Source: Rhodococcus sp. 105337
Lineage (GTDB): Bacteria; Actinomycetota; Actinomycetes; Mycobacteriales; Mycobacteriaceae
Assembly: GCF_012844225.1 (NCBI RefSeq)
Contig: NZ_JABAGQ010000001.1
Location: forward strand, 682,001-746,000
Length of the DNA stretch: 64,000 bases
Reading direction: 5' to 3'
Part shown: positions 34,307-42,639 of the stretch, piece after piece
Layout of the letters: every line of letters starts with the position of its first letter
Position numbering within the stretch: position 1 is the stretch's first letter
The notes under the pieces: generated by a model
Told to the model about the DNA's origin: nothing
What the model saw: only the letters and a program-made list of their open reading frames with translations
The model's database searches: none
Translations under genes and position numbers: made by a program

Positions 34307-35740
34307 TCAGAGCCGGGCCGAATCGAGTTTGACTGTGACGCATTTGACCTGGCCGTAGTGGTGGAGCGCTTCCACACCCTTTTCGCGGCCGTACCCGCTG
34401 TGCTTCCAGCCTCCGAACGGTGTCTGCACCGACCCGGTCGACCAGGTGTTGACGAAGACCTGGCCGGTGCGCAGGCGCCCGCTGACGGTGAGGGCACGCG
34501 AAATGTCCCTCGTCCATACGCCCGCGACCAACCCGTAGTCGGAGTCGTCGGCGATCGCGATCGCCTCGTCCGCCGTGTCGAACGGGATGACCACGACCAC
34601 CGGACCGAAGATCTCCTCCCGGGCGATGCGCATCGCGTTGCCTACTCCGCTGTACACGGTGGGGTCGATGTAGAAGCCGCCGGATTCGGCGGCGAATGCC
34701 GACACCGTGCCGCCGGTTTCTACACGCGCACCTTCCGATTCGGCGATCTTGAAGTATTCCTGCACCTTCTCGAACTGGTCGCGGGTGATGAGGGGGCCCA
34801 TGTCGTGGCCGACGCGGATGCGGGACACCGCGTCCACCAGTCGGGTCACCACCTCGTCGTGCACGTCGCGCTGCACGAGAAGGCGGGTTCCGGCCGAGCA
34901 CACCTGCCCCGCATTCGCGGTGAAACCCTGCACCGCTCCCGCCACCGCCGCATCGAGGTCGGCGTCGGCGAACACGATGTTCGCGGATTTGCCGCCCAGT
35001 TCGAGGGTGGCCGGGATGACCCGGTCGGCCGCGATACCGGCGATCACGCGTCCGGTGGGTACCGAACCGGTGAAGGCAACCTTCGCGATATCCGGATGAT
35101 GGACGAGCGCCGCCCCGGCTTCGGCCCCCGTACCGAGCACCACGGTGAAGGCGCCCTCGGGGAAGCCCACCTCGGTGGCCAACTGCGCGAGCCGCACGCT
35201 GGAGGCGGAAGTGTTCTCGGAAGGCTTGACGACCACCGTGTTTCCCGCCGCCAGGGCAGGAGCGCACGCGCGTGCGGACTGGTTGAGCGGAAGGTTCCAC
35301 GGGGTGATCACGCCGATCACACCGAACGGCTCACGAATGGTGAACACGTGCTGGTCGGGCGCCACATCCAGGGTTTCGCCCGCGGGCATGCCGACAAGCC
35401 CGCCGTAGAACTCGAAATAGGTCGCGGAATTCTCCACCTCCGCGAGCGCGACCTTCTCCGGCTTCCCGGTTTCGCTGATCTCGAGTGCCGCGAGGACCGA
35501 TGCGTCGGCCCGCATCGCGCGGGCGAGGTCGACGAGGAGCCGCCCGCGGGAAAGCGCGGGAACGGCCAGCCATTGCGCGGTCGCGTTCACCGCGGCCCGC
35601 ACGGCTGCGTCCACATCGGCGGCGTCACCTCGCGCGACCTGCCGTACGGTCCGGCCGGTCGCAGGATCGGTGACCGCGAGGTACTCACCGCCGGCGGGGG
35701 GTACTGCCACGCCGCCGATCCAATGGTCGAGCGTCTCCAT
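34307..35740 (-). CDS. Aldehyde dehydrogenase
   Basis: A 477-residue ALDH with FTGSVPTGRVI for cofactor binding, LELGGKSAN for the base, and the nucleophile in AGQVCSAGTR, near residue 281. It is 26 bp upstream of the PcaC-like gene and 53 bp after the aldo/keto reductase. In an operon that also has LuxC/LuxE-like reductase parts, it may run acid-aldehyde interconversion in the oxidative direction. Confidence 0.92.
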   Translation of the reverse strand: METLDHWIGGVAVPPAGGEYLAVTDPATGRTVRQVARGDAADVDAAVRAAVNATAQWLAVPALSRGRLLVDLARAMRADASVLAALEISETGKPEKVALAEVENSATYFEFYGGLVGMPAGETLDVAPDQHVFTIREPFGVIGVITPWNLPLNQSARACAPALAAGNTVVVKPSENTSASSVRLAQLATEVGFPEGAFTVVLGTGAEAGAALVHHPDIAKVAFTGSVPTGRVIAGIAADRVIPATLELGGKSANIVFADADLDAAVAGAVQGFTANAGQVCSAGTRLLVQRDVHDEVVTRLVDAVSRIRVGHDMGPLITRDQFEKVQEYFKIAESEGARVETGGTVSAFAAESGGFYIDPTVYSGVGNAMRIAREEIFGPVVVVIPFDTADEAIAIADDSDYGLVAGVWTRDISRALTVSGRLRTGQVFVNTWSTGSVQTPFGGWKHSGYGREKGVEALHHYGQVKCVTVKLDSARL

Positions 35741-35793
35741 GATGTTGCCTTCCGGGAGTTGTCGAAGAACGCAGTCGTCTTCGAGTGCCGCGG

Positions 35794-36882
35794 CTATCGC
35801 GCCGCCGATGCTGTCTGCTGTCCGCCCGGGCGGGTACCGCTGTGCCGCCGTCGCGCAGAGCCCTCCGAATCTTGCCTCGTTGCACCCAACGGCGGCAAGG
35901 CATCCGGGGCGAGCAACGCACGGCGCTCATGGAGGAAGTCGTGCGGGTAGCCCAACGTTATCCGCGACGCGTCGTCGAGTTGTGCGAGGTGCGCGTCGTT
36001 CAGCACCACCGCGGCGGCACCGAGATTGTCCCGCAGCTGCGCAACGGTCCGGGCTCCGATCGAGACCATCGGTCCCCGGTGTCTCACCCATGCGAGCGCT
36101 ACCTGCGCAGGCGAGTGCCCGAGTTCCTGTGCGATCGAGCGCGTCACCTCGATCACGCGTCGTGCACGGGCCGACAGCCGAGCCAGGCTCTCGTCGGTGT
36201 GCTCGCGTGCCAGGGCGCCGCGGGCCAGGGGGCTCCAGGCACTCACCGCGAGCCCGAGTTCGTCCGCCATGGGCAGCAGTTCCCGCTCGGGCGTCCGCAC
36301 GACGAGCGAGTACTCGATCTGCATCGCGCAGAACGACGTCCATCCTCTGAGTTCCGCGATCGCGTCCGACCGGGAGACCACCCATGCGGGTGTGTTGGAA
36401 ATGCCGAGGGCCAGTACTTTCCCCGAACGCACCAGATCGTCGAGCCCGCGGAGGGTTTCCTCCGCCGGTGTACAGCGGTCCCATGCGTGCACCCACAGCA
36501 TGTCCACGTAGTCGGTGCCCAGCCTCCTCAAGCTCGTCTCGACACTGCGGCGCAGACTCTTGCGGTTGCTCCCGCCGGAGTTCGCGTCGTGCGGGTCGGT
36601 CGGCAGGGTGTACTTGGTACTCACGACCACCGCGTCGCGCTCGGGCGCGATCAACCGGCCGAGGATCTCTTCGCTCGCGCCGTTGGTGTAATTGTTGGCG
36701 GTGTCGACGAAATTTCCGCCGGCTGCGCGATATTCGTCGTAGACCTCGCGACAGGTCGCCTCCTCGGCACCGAATCCCCATTCCGTTCCGAAGGTCATGG
36801 TCCCCAGGCACCACTCGCTCACACGGATACCCGAGGATCCGAGAACTCGTTGCGCCATCCCGCTCGACCGCTGTTCAGGCAT
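35794..36882 (-). CDS. Aldo/keto reductase
   Basis: This 362-residue (beta/alpha)8 reductase has the tetrad Asp and Tyr in DTANNYTNG, Lys in STKYTLP and His in MLWVHAWD. Residues after about 325 form a basic, disordered-looking tail that is not part of the family. The start at 36882 (MPEQRSSG) overlaps the LuxC-like stop by 8 bp; MAQRVLG at 36858 is an alternative. It may reduce the aldehyde from the LuxC-like enzyme to an alcohol. Confidence 0.88.
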   Translation of the reverse strand: MPEQRSSGMAQRVLGSSGIRVSEWCLGTMTFGTEWGFGAEEATCREVYDEYRAAGGNFVDTANNYTNGASEEILGRLIAPERDAVVVSTKYTLPTDPHDANSGGSNRKSLRRSVETSLRRLGTDYVDMLWVHAWDRCTPAEETLRGLDDLVRSGKVLALGISNTPAWVVSRSDAIAELRGWTSFCAMQIEYSLVVRTPERELLPMADELGLAVSAWSPLARGALAREHTDESLARLSARARRVIEVTRSIAQELGHSPAQVALAWVRHRGPMVSIGARTVAQLRDNLGAAAVVLNDAHLAQLDDASRITLGYPHDFLHERRALLAPDALPPLGATRQDSEGSARRRHSGTRPGGQQTASAAR

Positions 36883-38284
36883 CGTCGTCCACCACCCAGT
36901 TGACGAAACGGTGCAGCGGATACATGCCGTCGTGAGGTCCACCCATGCTGCCCTTCAGGGCGCTGCCGAGCCGCACGATGCGCTGGACCCCGGCAGTGGC
37001 GAGGAGGTCGCGGATCTCGGCCTTCCGTGACGCCGGGTAGACGCCGACGGTCTGCGTCGCCACTGTGGCGTAGGACGCGGCCTCGCGCATCGCCGCGACC
37101 GGGATGACGTTGACCGTCTTGTCGGTCGGGTGGAAGTCCACCATCTCCGGGGAGCGCACCACGAGACCACTACCGTCGAACGTCCCCCATACCCGGTATT
37201 CGGGTTCGAGGAATCGCATGCCCTCGACCGCGTCCCGGATTTCGGCGCCGGGCTTCGGCCCGAATGCTTCCGCGAAATCGCGGTCCACGCCCAGTCGCTC
37301 GTGCAGCAGCGCACAGAACCGGTCCACCTGCTCGTCGTCGCCTTCGACACAGATGTGGCGGGCCGCGAGACACGCATCCTGGTTGAAGATCGTGGCGTCG
37401 AGGGCGGCAAGTTCGGCCACCTCACGCAGTGTCTCCTCCGACTCGAACGCCTCACGTCCGACGATCGACATGGAAACCTTGGGGTCGAACGAGATGAGCT
37501 GGAACCCCGGACCCACATACTTCGCGGCGTTCTCGATGGCGGAGCCACCGCCCCACGCGACGAGTTTGTCGAAGTACTGCGAGCGGTAGAGCACGTTTTC
37601 GACGGCCTCGTCACCGCCTCGCCAGTACACCGCGGACATCGAACGGAGCACGGGATGATCGGGAGCGATATCAGCCATCGTGCGCAGCACGGCCACGGTG
37701 GTGAACGGATCGGCAGACGGCACCTTGAAGAGGTTGATGCCTTTCGTCAGGGCCGCGTCGGCGATCGTGGTCATCGCGGCGCTCGGAGAGTTGCCGGCCA
37801 TCATGTGGACCAGTCGCGGAGGGAACGCACGAACCCGGCTCACGCTGCCGTTCGGGTCGGTGCGTTCGGTCCAGCCGTCGAGGACGTCGAGACTCCCGAA
37901 GGTCCGTTCGAGCCGGTATTCGAGTGCCGCTCTGGTGAGGAACTGTCCCGGGCGAGCGAAGGTGTTCTCGATGATCCGGCGGGGCAATGCGCTGACCTGA
38001 ACCGTCATCTCGAGTGATTCCTGGAGGTACTCGTTCTTCTCCAGAGTCAGGTACTGCGCGGTTTCGACCAGGAAGTCGATGATCTCCGAGACCGGAACCT
38101 CGAAAGCGGGTCCGACCTCCGAGCGTGGGGCGAACAGGCCGTTGTACTCGAGACGTGGGGTCACGAACGGCACACCGAAGTCGCGGGAAAGGTATTCGCT
38201 CTCCTCCCCCCAGACGAGTTCACCGCGGACGAAGTGCGGCACCCGGATCGTGGACGCGGGCGGCGCGGAAGCAGTTGTGGTCAT
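36875..38284 (-). CDS. LuxC-like acyl-CoA/acyl reductase
   Basis: A 469-residue protein of the LuxC family (PF05893), an ALDH-fold reductase that converts an activated acyl group to aldehyde with NADPH through an acyl-cysteine. The nucleophile is Cys305 in NQDACLAARH, and AGNSPSAAM is the cofactor loop. The start at 38284 (MTTTAS) is 7 bp after the LuxE-like stop. There are no luxA, luxB or luxD genes, so this is a metabolic acid reductase, not bioluminescence. It would use acyl-AMP or acyl-enzyme from its LuxE-like neighbour. Confidence 0.85.
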   Translation of the reverse strand: MTTTASAPPASTIRVPHFVRGELVWGEESEYLSRDFGVPFVTPRLEYNGLFAPRSEVGPAFEVPVSEIIDFLVETAQYLTLEKNEYLQESLEMTVQVSALPRRIIENTFARPGQFLTRAALEYRLERTFGSLDVLDGWTERTDPNGSVSRVRAFPPRLVHMMAGNSPSAAMTTIADAALTKGINLFKVPSADPFTTVAVLRTMADIAPDHPVLRSMSAVYWRGGDEAVENVLYRSQYFDKLVAWGGGSAIENAAKYVGPGFQLISFDPKVSMSIVGREAFESEETLREVAELAALDATIFNQDACLAARHICVEGDDEQVDRFCALLHERLGVDRDFAEAFGPKPGAEIRDAVEGMRFLEPEYRVWGTFDGSGLVVRSPEMVDFHPTDKTVNVIPVAAMREAASYATVATQTVGVYPASRKAEIRDLLATAGVQRIVRLGSALKGSMGGPHDGMYPLHRFVNWVVDDDA

Positions 38285-38291
38285 GGTCGTC

Positions 38292-39587
38292 TCACTGTTC
38301 GATGAAGCCGCGGACGTACGCATCCATGGTTCCGGCGCACGTGATCTTGTCGTCGTTGCCCAGGTCCGAATATCGCGCGATATCAGGAAGAATCGTCTCG
38401 CCGGCGTGCCCGCACGGGCACACCCCCTGTTCGACGACGATGCGGTCGCCGGAGATCGTTCCGCCCCAACGTCCGTCGACGGTCAGGTCGAAGAAAGCTG
38501 CACGGCCTTCGACTCTTCCGTCCACGACGTCCGCGAGTTTTTCGCCGTCCTTGTCGAGTACGAACAGCACGAGTCCGTCGGGAACGTGGTAGCGCCCACC
38601 GAGGCACCGTGGCATGCGGAGGTTGAGTTCCTGCATGGAGTAGTAGTGGAAGAACCGCTCGGGCGCGATATTGAGCATTCCGAAGATCTGCTCCTGGTAA
38701 TCCGCGGGCAGGGTGCTGCCCTTGAGTCCGCCGCCGACCGTCAGTGCGTTGGCGCCCGAAATGCTGCCTTCGCGGGCACCCTTCTCCCGGAGGATTTCCA
38801 CCAGGCGGAACAGCTGTGTGAACTGGGCGTTGAAGAAGATCTCCTCGGTGGGCCGCGCAAGGATGTGGTCCGCCCAGTGGTGCAGGCGCCGTTCCTGTTC
38901 TGCCGCACGCCCGTGCGCCTCCGCCTCGAACGCAGCGATGTCGTCCGGGGTGGCGGTGCCGTCGGCCATGGCTCGTCGCATGGCTTGCAGCCGGGCCATA
39001 TAGCGGTGGTGACCGACCGGCGGAGTGCCTTCGAACAACGGGATGCCGTCGGGACGGCGGTAGTTGTCGATGATCAGGTCGCGCATGGCGACGTGTGCGC
39101 TCTGCCCGGTATCGGGTCCGACGGGGATGACATGCCAGCGGCGTTCCGGCGGCATTCCGAGTTCGGTGAGCCCGTCGATCATGTTCTGCATGTTGGCTTC
39201 ACGGTCGCGAACCGACTTGTTGAGGAAGGAACCTTTGCCGCTCGTCCCGCTCGAGCTGGACACGAGGTGGCCGGCCGCCTCGAGTGCCTCGATCCACTCG
39301 TCGACGTCGGAAACGCCCGTGACGTCGACCTCCGTCACGCGGTGCGTCGACAGCGAGTCGATCCAGCGATTCATGCTCGACCAGCGGCCCTTGGCGATGA
39401 GCGATTCCGGGTAGCTCTTGTAGGTCGTGTGCGGGAACAGCAACGGAACCATGTCCTCGCGGGACGTGATGGCGGTGATGCCTTCTGCCTCGGCGCGCTG
39501 ATGCAGCACAGGGACCTGATGGCGTCGCTCCTGAAACTTCGCGTCGATCGCTTCGATCACGTCGTTCTTGTCTTGCGTAAGTGACAT
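38292..39587 (-). CDS. LuxE-like acyl-protein synthetase / adenylating enzyme
   Basis: A 431-residue ANL-type protein with the phosphate loop SSSSGTSGKGSF and the C-terminal CPCG motif (VCPCGHAGETI) common to LuxE and PaaK relatives. LuxE activates a fatty acid as AMP ester and hands it to LuxC. The start at 39587 follows GGAGGGGAA. With LuxC it would make a two-part carboxylic acid reductase. It is first in a six-gene operon, opposite a TetR gene, with an inverted repeat in between. Confidence 0.82.
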   Translation of the reverse strand: MSLTQDKNDVIEAIDAKFQERRHQVPVLHQRAEAEGITAITSREDMVPLLFPHTTYKSYPESLIAKGRWSSMNRWIDSLSTHRVTEVDVTGVSDVDEWIEALEAAGHLVSSSSGTSGKGSFLNKSVRDREANMQNMIDGLTELGMPPERRWHVIPVGPDTGQSAHVAMRDLIIDNYRRPDGIPLFEGTPPVGHHRYMARLQAMRRAMADGTATPDDIAAFEAEAHGRAAEQERRLHHWADHILARPTEEIFFNAQFTQLFRLVEILREKGAREGSISGANALTVGGGLKGSTLPADYQEQIFGMLNIAPERFFHYYSMQELNLRMPRCLGGRYHVPDGLVLFVLDKDGEKLADVVDGRVEGRAAFFDLTVDGRWGGTISGDRIVVEQGVCPCGHAGETILPDIARYSDLGNDDKITCAGTMDAYVRGFIEQ

Positions 39588-39599
39588 TTCCCCTCCGGC

Positions 39600-39624
39600 G
39601 GTATGCGATTTCGGTAACCATACC
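39600..39624. promoter_or_regulatory. Inverted repeat between luxE-like and TetR genes
   Basis: GGTATG (39600-39605) and CATACC (39619-39624) are perfect 6-bp arms with a 13-bp spacer, in the 89-bp gap between divergent genes. This is a natural spot for the operator of the TetR protein encoded next to it. The GAGAAY-type site is absent here. Confidence 0.4.
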
Positions 39625-39676
39625 CACGGGTCAAGTTTTCTGTCTATGCCCGGATCGCTTTGGCACACTGGCGGAT

Positions 39677-40336
39677 ATGACGAGTTCCACGGCCCCCGGC
39701 GAAGGCACGAAGCGAAACAAGGGCGGACGCCCCACAGCCGAACAGGCCTCGGATCTCGATCGCCGTATCCGGGAAAGCGCCCTCGAGCTGTTTCTGGAAC
39801 ACGGCTACGAAGGCACGTCCATGAACGGCATCGCGGCCGCAGCCGGCACGACGAAACCCTCGCTGTATGCGCGTTTCCCCACCAAGGAGGCGGTGTTCCG
39901 ATCGGTCATGGGATGGGCGGTGAAGCGCACCGACTGGCCCTTCCCCGAACCGCCGGCGCCCCCACTCGACGACCTCGAGGCCGCGCTGACCGAGATCGCC
40001 ACGACCGCGCTCCGGCGGGCGCTCGATCCGTCGATGGTTCGTCTCGAACAGGTCGCGATCGCGCACGCTTCCAGCTATCCCGAGATCGCACGCCGGACGT
40101 ACGGACGCGGGGCATGGCCCCGGACGAAACTCGTCGCCGACCTGCTCCGGCACCATGCCGGGAAAGGCGCTGTCGACGCCGACGATCCGGAGATGCTCGC
40201 CGAGTTGTTTCTCGGTATGGCAACGAGCGCACCCGCCCGTCTCGCGTCGTTCGGCATCATCCGCACGCCGGCCGATATCGAATCACACACGCGCGCAGCG
40301 GTAACACTGTTTCTCCGGGGACTGCGACCGGCGTGA
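39677..40336 (+). CDS. TetR/AcrR-family transcriptional regulator
   Basis: A 219-residue regulator. The N-terminal HTH (about 25-70) reads GYEGTSMNGIAAAAGTTKPSLYARFPTKEAVF; the C-terminal ligand domain is variable. The start is ATG 39677. It is divergent from the LuxE-led operon and most likely represses it, with an acyl or CoA-ester ligand as inducer. Its promoter lacks the GAGAAY-NNN-RTTCTC element, so it is not the obvious regulator of that larger set. Confidence 0.9.
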   Translation: MTSSTAPGEGTKRNKGGRPTAEQASDLDRRIRESALELFLEHGYEGTSMNGIAAAAGTTKPSLYARFPTKEAVFRSVMGWAVKRTDWPFPEPPAPPLDDLEAALTEIATTALRRALDPSMVRLEQVAIAHASSYPEIARRTYGRGAWPRTKLVADLLRHHAGKGAVDADDPEMLAELFLGMATSAPARLASFGIIRTPADIESHTRAAVTLFLRGLRPA

Positions 40337-40369
40337 CAACCGGCCGGCGACATGCGAGACGGGCGCCCG

Positions 40370-41227
40370 TCAGAAGGCGCCTGCGGCGATCTGGTCGAGG
40401 ACGGGAAGCAGCACCTCGTCACCGGCGCTCGGAATGTCGACGACGACACGGTCGACCGGCATCTGCCGGAATCTCTCGAGCACGTCGGCGAGGTCGGGGC
40501 GGATCGCCTGCAGGACGGTCACGCGGATGTCGCCGGGGTCGCGGCCGACCCGCTCCCACTCCTCGCGGAGTTGTTTCAGATCACCCTCCAGCGTGTCGAC
40601 CACGTGGTGCCCCATCGGGATCCAGCCGTCCGCCCATGCGGCGACCCTGCGAAAGCCCACCGCGCCCGGGCGCACACCGAGCAGCAACGGAGGATGCGGG
40701 CGTTGCAGGGGTTTCGGCCCGACTCTGCTGGGAGAAAGCCGAACATGTTTCCCGTCGTACGCCGCTTCCTCGTCGGTCCACACACTCTTCATCAGAGCGA
40801 TCTTCTCTTCGACCACCGGGTACTTGTCCCGAGCATCGAACCCGTGGTCCTCGAACTCGTCGTTGTTCCAGCCGAATCCGACACCGAGAACCAGCCGGCC
40901 GCCCGACATGACGTCGAGCGTGGCCACGGCCTTGGCATACGAGATCGGGTCGTGCCCACCGGGAAGTGCCGTGCACGTTCCGACGACGAGATTCGTCGAC
41001 GCCGCGACGAAGGACAAACCCACGAGCGGATCCCACAGACCGAAGTAATGGTCGGGCACCGGCCCGCCACCCGGAAACGGTGTGTTCCGCGCTGTCGGTA
41101 TGTGGGAATGTTCAGGAACGAACAGGGATTCGAATCCTCGCTCCTCCGCAGCATGCGCGAGGCCCACGAGCGGCATCGATGTGTCGGTGCCACCGTAGTG
41201 GAGGCCGACCCCCATGGTGGGGCTCAT
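40370..41227 (-). CDS. LLM-class F420-dependent oxidoreductase
   Basis: A 285-residue luciferase-like monooxygenase-fold protein of the F420-dependent subgroup. Visible segments are GVGLHYGG, LFVPEHSHIP, LVLGVGFGWNNDEF and the final P-rich loop. These enzymes use F420 for hydride transfer to alcohols, ketones or enoyl compounds. The start at 41227 overlaps the SDR by 4 bp. Being near LuxC/E is not evidence of luminescence, because LuxA/B-type FMN features are absent. Confidence 0.88.
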   Translation of the reverse strand: MSPTMGVGLHYGGTDTSMPLVGLAHAAEERGFESLFVPEHSHIPTARNTPFPGGGPVPDHYFGLWDPLVGLSFVAASTNLVVGTCTALPGGHDPISYAKAVATLDVMSGGRLVLGVGFGWNNDEFEDHGFDARDKYPVVEEKIALMKSVWTDEEAAYDGKHVRLSPSRVGPKPLQRPHPPLLLGVRPGAVGFRRVAAWADGWIPMGHHVVDTLEGDLKQLREEWERVGRDPGDIRVTVLQAIRPDLADVLERFRQMPVDRVVVDIPSAGDEVLLPVLDQIAAGAF

Positions 41228-42054
41228 GCGTCCGCTCGTCGTCGCGCACTCGCGGCACACACACCGCCGTCGACGAGCACGTCGGTGCCGTTGACGAATC
41301 CCGCATCGTCGGACAGCAGGAACGCGACGACAGCGGCAAGTTCGTCGGCGTCGCCGGTCCTGCCGAGCGGTGTCATCTTGACCATCGCGCCGATTCGTTC
41401 GTTGTGCTCCGCCTCCTGCCGGCCCTGTGGCGTGTCGATCATGCCGGGCGAGACCGAGCATGCCCGCGCTCCGACGGCGCCGAGCCGAACCGCTTCGTCG
41501 CGCGCGAACTGCTGCACGCCGTATTTCGCCCACGCGTACGCGACGCCGGTGTGCTCCACCGCCTCACCCACCGATTCGCGCATACGATCGAGGAAGTCCT
41601 CGGCGAGCGGGTCCGACAGCACCGCGGTGATCTCCGGAGAGGCGTGGATCTGCCCGATGGTCGGCGCCATCGAGGCGAAGTACACCGAGGCGGTACCGGC
41701 GGTCGCCAGCGGACGCAACGCTTCCGCGAGCAGAGCCGTGCCGACGAGATCGACGGAGAAGATCCGGCGCCAATCGGCCATGGTCGGCGAGATACCGGCC
41801 GCATGCGCAACCGACCGGAGGGTACCGAGTTCGGAGACACGACGAGCGAGTCGCGCGAGGCCGTCGGCGTCGGTGACGTCGAGCACGAACGGTTCGACCC
41901 GGGTCCGTTCGGTCGACAACCCCTCGGCCGCGGCGGTCACCGTCGCCTCGTCCAGATCGAGGAGCAGCAGCGTGTCGACCGTGCCGACCATCCGCGCCGC
42001 GCACGCGTATCCCATTCCCCGGCCGGCCCCGGTCGCAATCCCGACTGTTGTCAC
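41224..42054 (-). CDS. Short-chain dehydrogenase/reductase
   Basis: A 276-residue SDR. The N-terminal motif ATGAGRGMG differs from most neighbours, and YxxxK is in GVAYAWAKYG. A long insertion around residues 125-160 precedes the active site, as in some 3-alpha-hydroxysteroid dehydrogenases. The start is GTG 42054 after GGGGGCG. It is coupled by overlap with the LLM gene. Confidence 0.85.
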   Translation of the reverse strand: MTTVGIATGAGRGMGYACAARMVGTVDTLLLLDLDEATVTAAAEGLSTERTRVEPFVLDVTDADGLARLARRVSELGTLRSVAHAAGISPTMADWRRIFSVDLVGTALLAEALRPLATAGTASVYFASMAPTIGQIHASPEITAVLSDPLAEDFLDRMRESVGEAVEHTGVAYAWAKYGVQQFARDEAVRLGAVGARACSVSPGMIDTPQGRQEAEHNERIGAMVKMTPLGRTGDADELAAVVAFLLSDDAGFVNGTDVLVDGGVCAASARRRADA

Positions 42055-42094
42055 AGTTTTCGCCCCCTGGTAAGTGCGGTGTCGTGTCCGGCGT

Positions 42095-42538
42095 TCAGTG
42101 TTGCGGTGCCCAGCATCCCGACAACCCGGGTTCGGCTGCGCGGGTGACGAGTTCGACGAGCAGCCCCGTCCGGCTGCGCGCGAACGCGAAGAACAGTCCA
42201 CCTCCGGGCGCGTCCCGCGTGGCCTCCACGGAGTAACCCTGCCGTTCGAGTTCGGCACAGTCCGCATCGACGTCGTCGGACCAGTACCCGAGGTGGTGCA
42301 CCCCGGAGGTCGCCTGCCACATGGTTCCGGGGACGCTCGCAACGACTTCGATCCGTGGCGTCGTGACGGAATAGGAGCATTCGAGCGTCACCACGGCGTC
42401 GCCGGTCGGGAGTTTCACAGGTACAAGACCGCCCACTTGCGGCCCCCAGCTGTAACCGAGCAGGTCCGACAGCTCGTCACGTGCCGCCCCCGGGTCGTCC
42501 GCGACGATCCCGAAATGGAACAGATCCTCTGCCTTCAC
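42095..42538 (-). CDS. VOC-superfamily protein (glyoxalase/dioxygenase fold)
   Basis: A 147-residue protein with paired beta-alpha-beta-beta-beta modules. Metal ligands are suggested by His in FHFGIVADD, His in GVHHLGYW and Glu in LLVELVT. VOC members include glyoxalase, methylmalonyl-CoA epimerase and ring-cleavage dioxygenases; this short form suggests a lyase or epimerase. The start is GTG 42538 after GGAGGCGGCA. It shares the divergent operator E region with the acyl-CoA dehydrogenase gene. Confidence 0.8.
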   Translation of the reverse strand: MKAEDLFHFGIVADDPGAARDELSDLLGYSWGPQVGGLVPVKLPTGDAVVTLECSYSVTTPRIEVVASVPGTMWQATSGVHHLGYWSDDVDADCAELERQGYSVEATRDAPGGGLFFAFARSRTGLLVELVTRAAEPGLSGCWAPQH

Positions 42539-42583
42539 TGCCGCCTCCGAACGTAGGGGTTTCGCAACCACCCGAACCCGTGT

Positions 42584-42619
42584 AAGAATCGTATTCTGAG
42601 TTGCGAGAAAGATATTCTC
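42584..42619. promoter_or_regulatory. Tandem operator pair, site E (VOC / acyl-CoA dehydrogenase promoter)
   Basis: AAGAAT-CGT-ATTCTG (centre 42591) and GAGAAA-GAT-ATTCTC (centre 42612) are 21 bp apart, between the divergent starts at 42538 and 42640. This is one of the clearest pairs. Confidence 0.65.
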
Positions 42620-42639
42620 ACAGTTGGAGAGGAGGCACA

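Noticed and set aside
40358-40371. Palindrome GACGGGCGCCCGTC as a terminator between TetR and LLM genes
   Set aside because: It has no loop and no T-tract, and overlaps the LLM stop codon. It may be chance in GC-rich DNA.
36875-41227. A bioluminescence (lux) operon, from LuxC, LuxE and a luciferase-fold LLM gene close together
   Set aside because: luxA, luxB and luxD are missing; the LLM protein is of the F420-dependent type and belongs to another operon with an SDR and a VOC gene.
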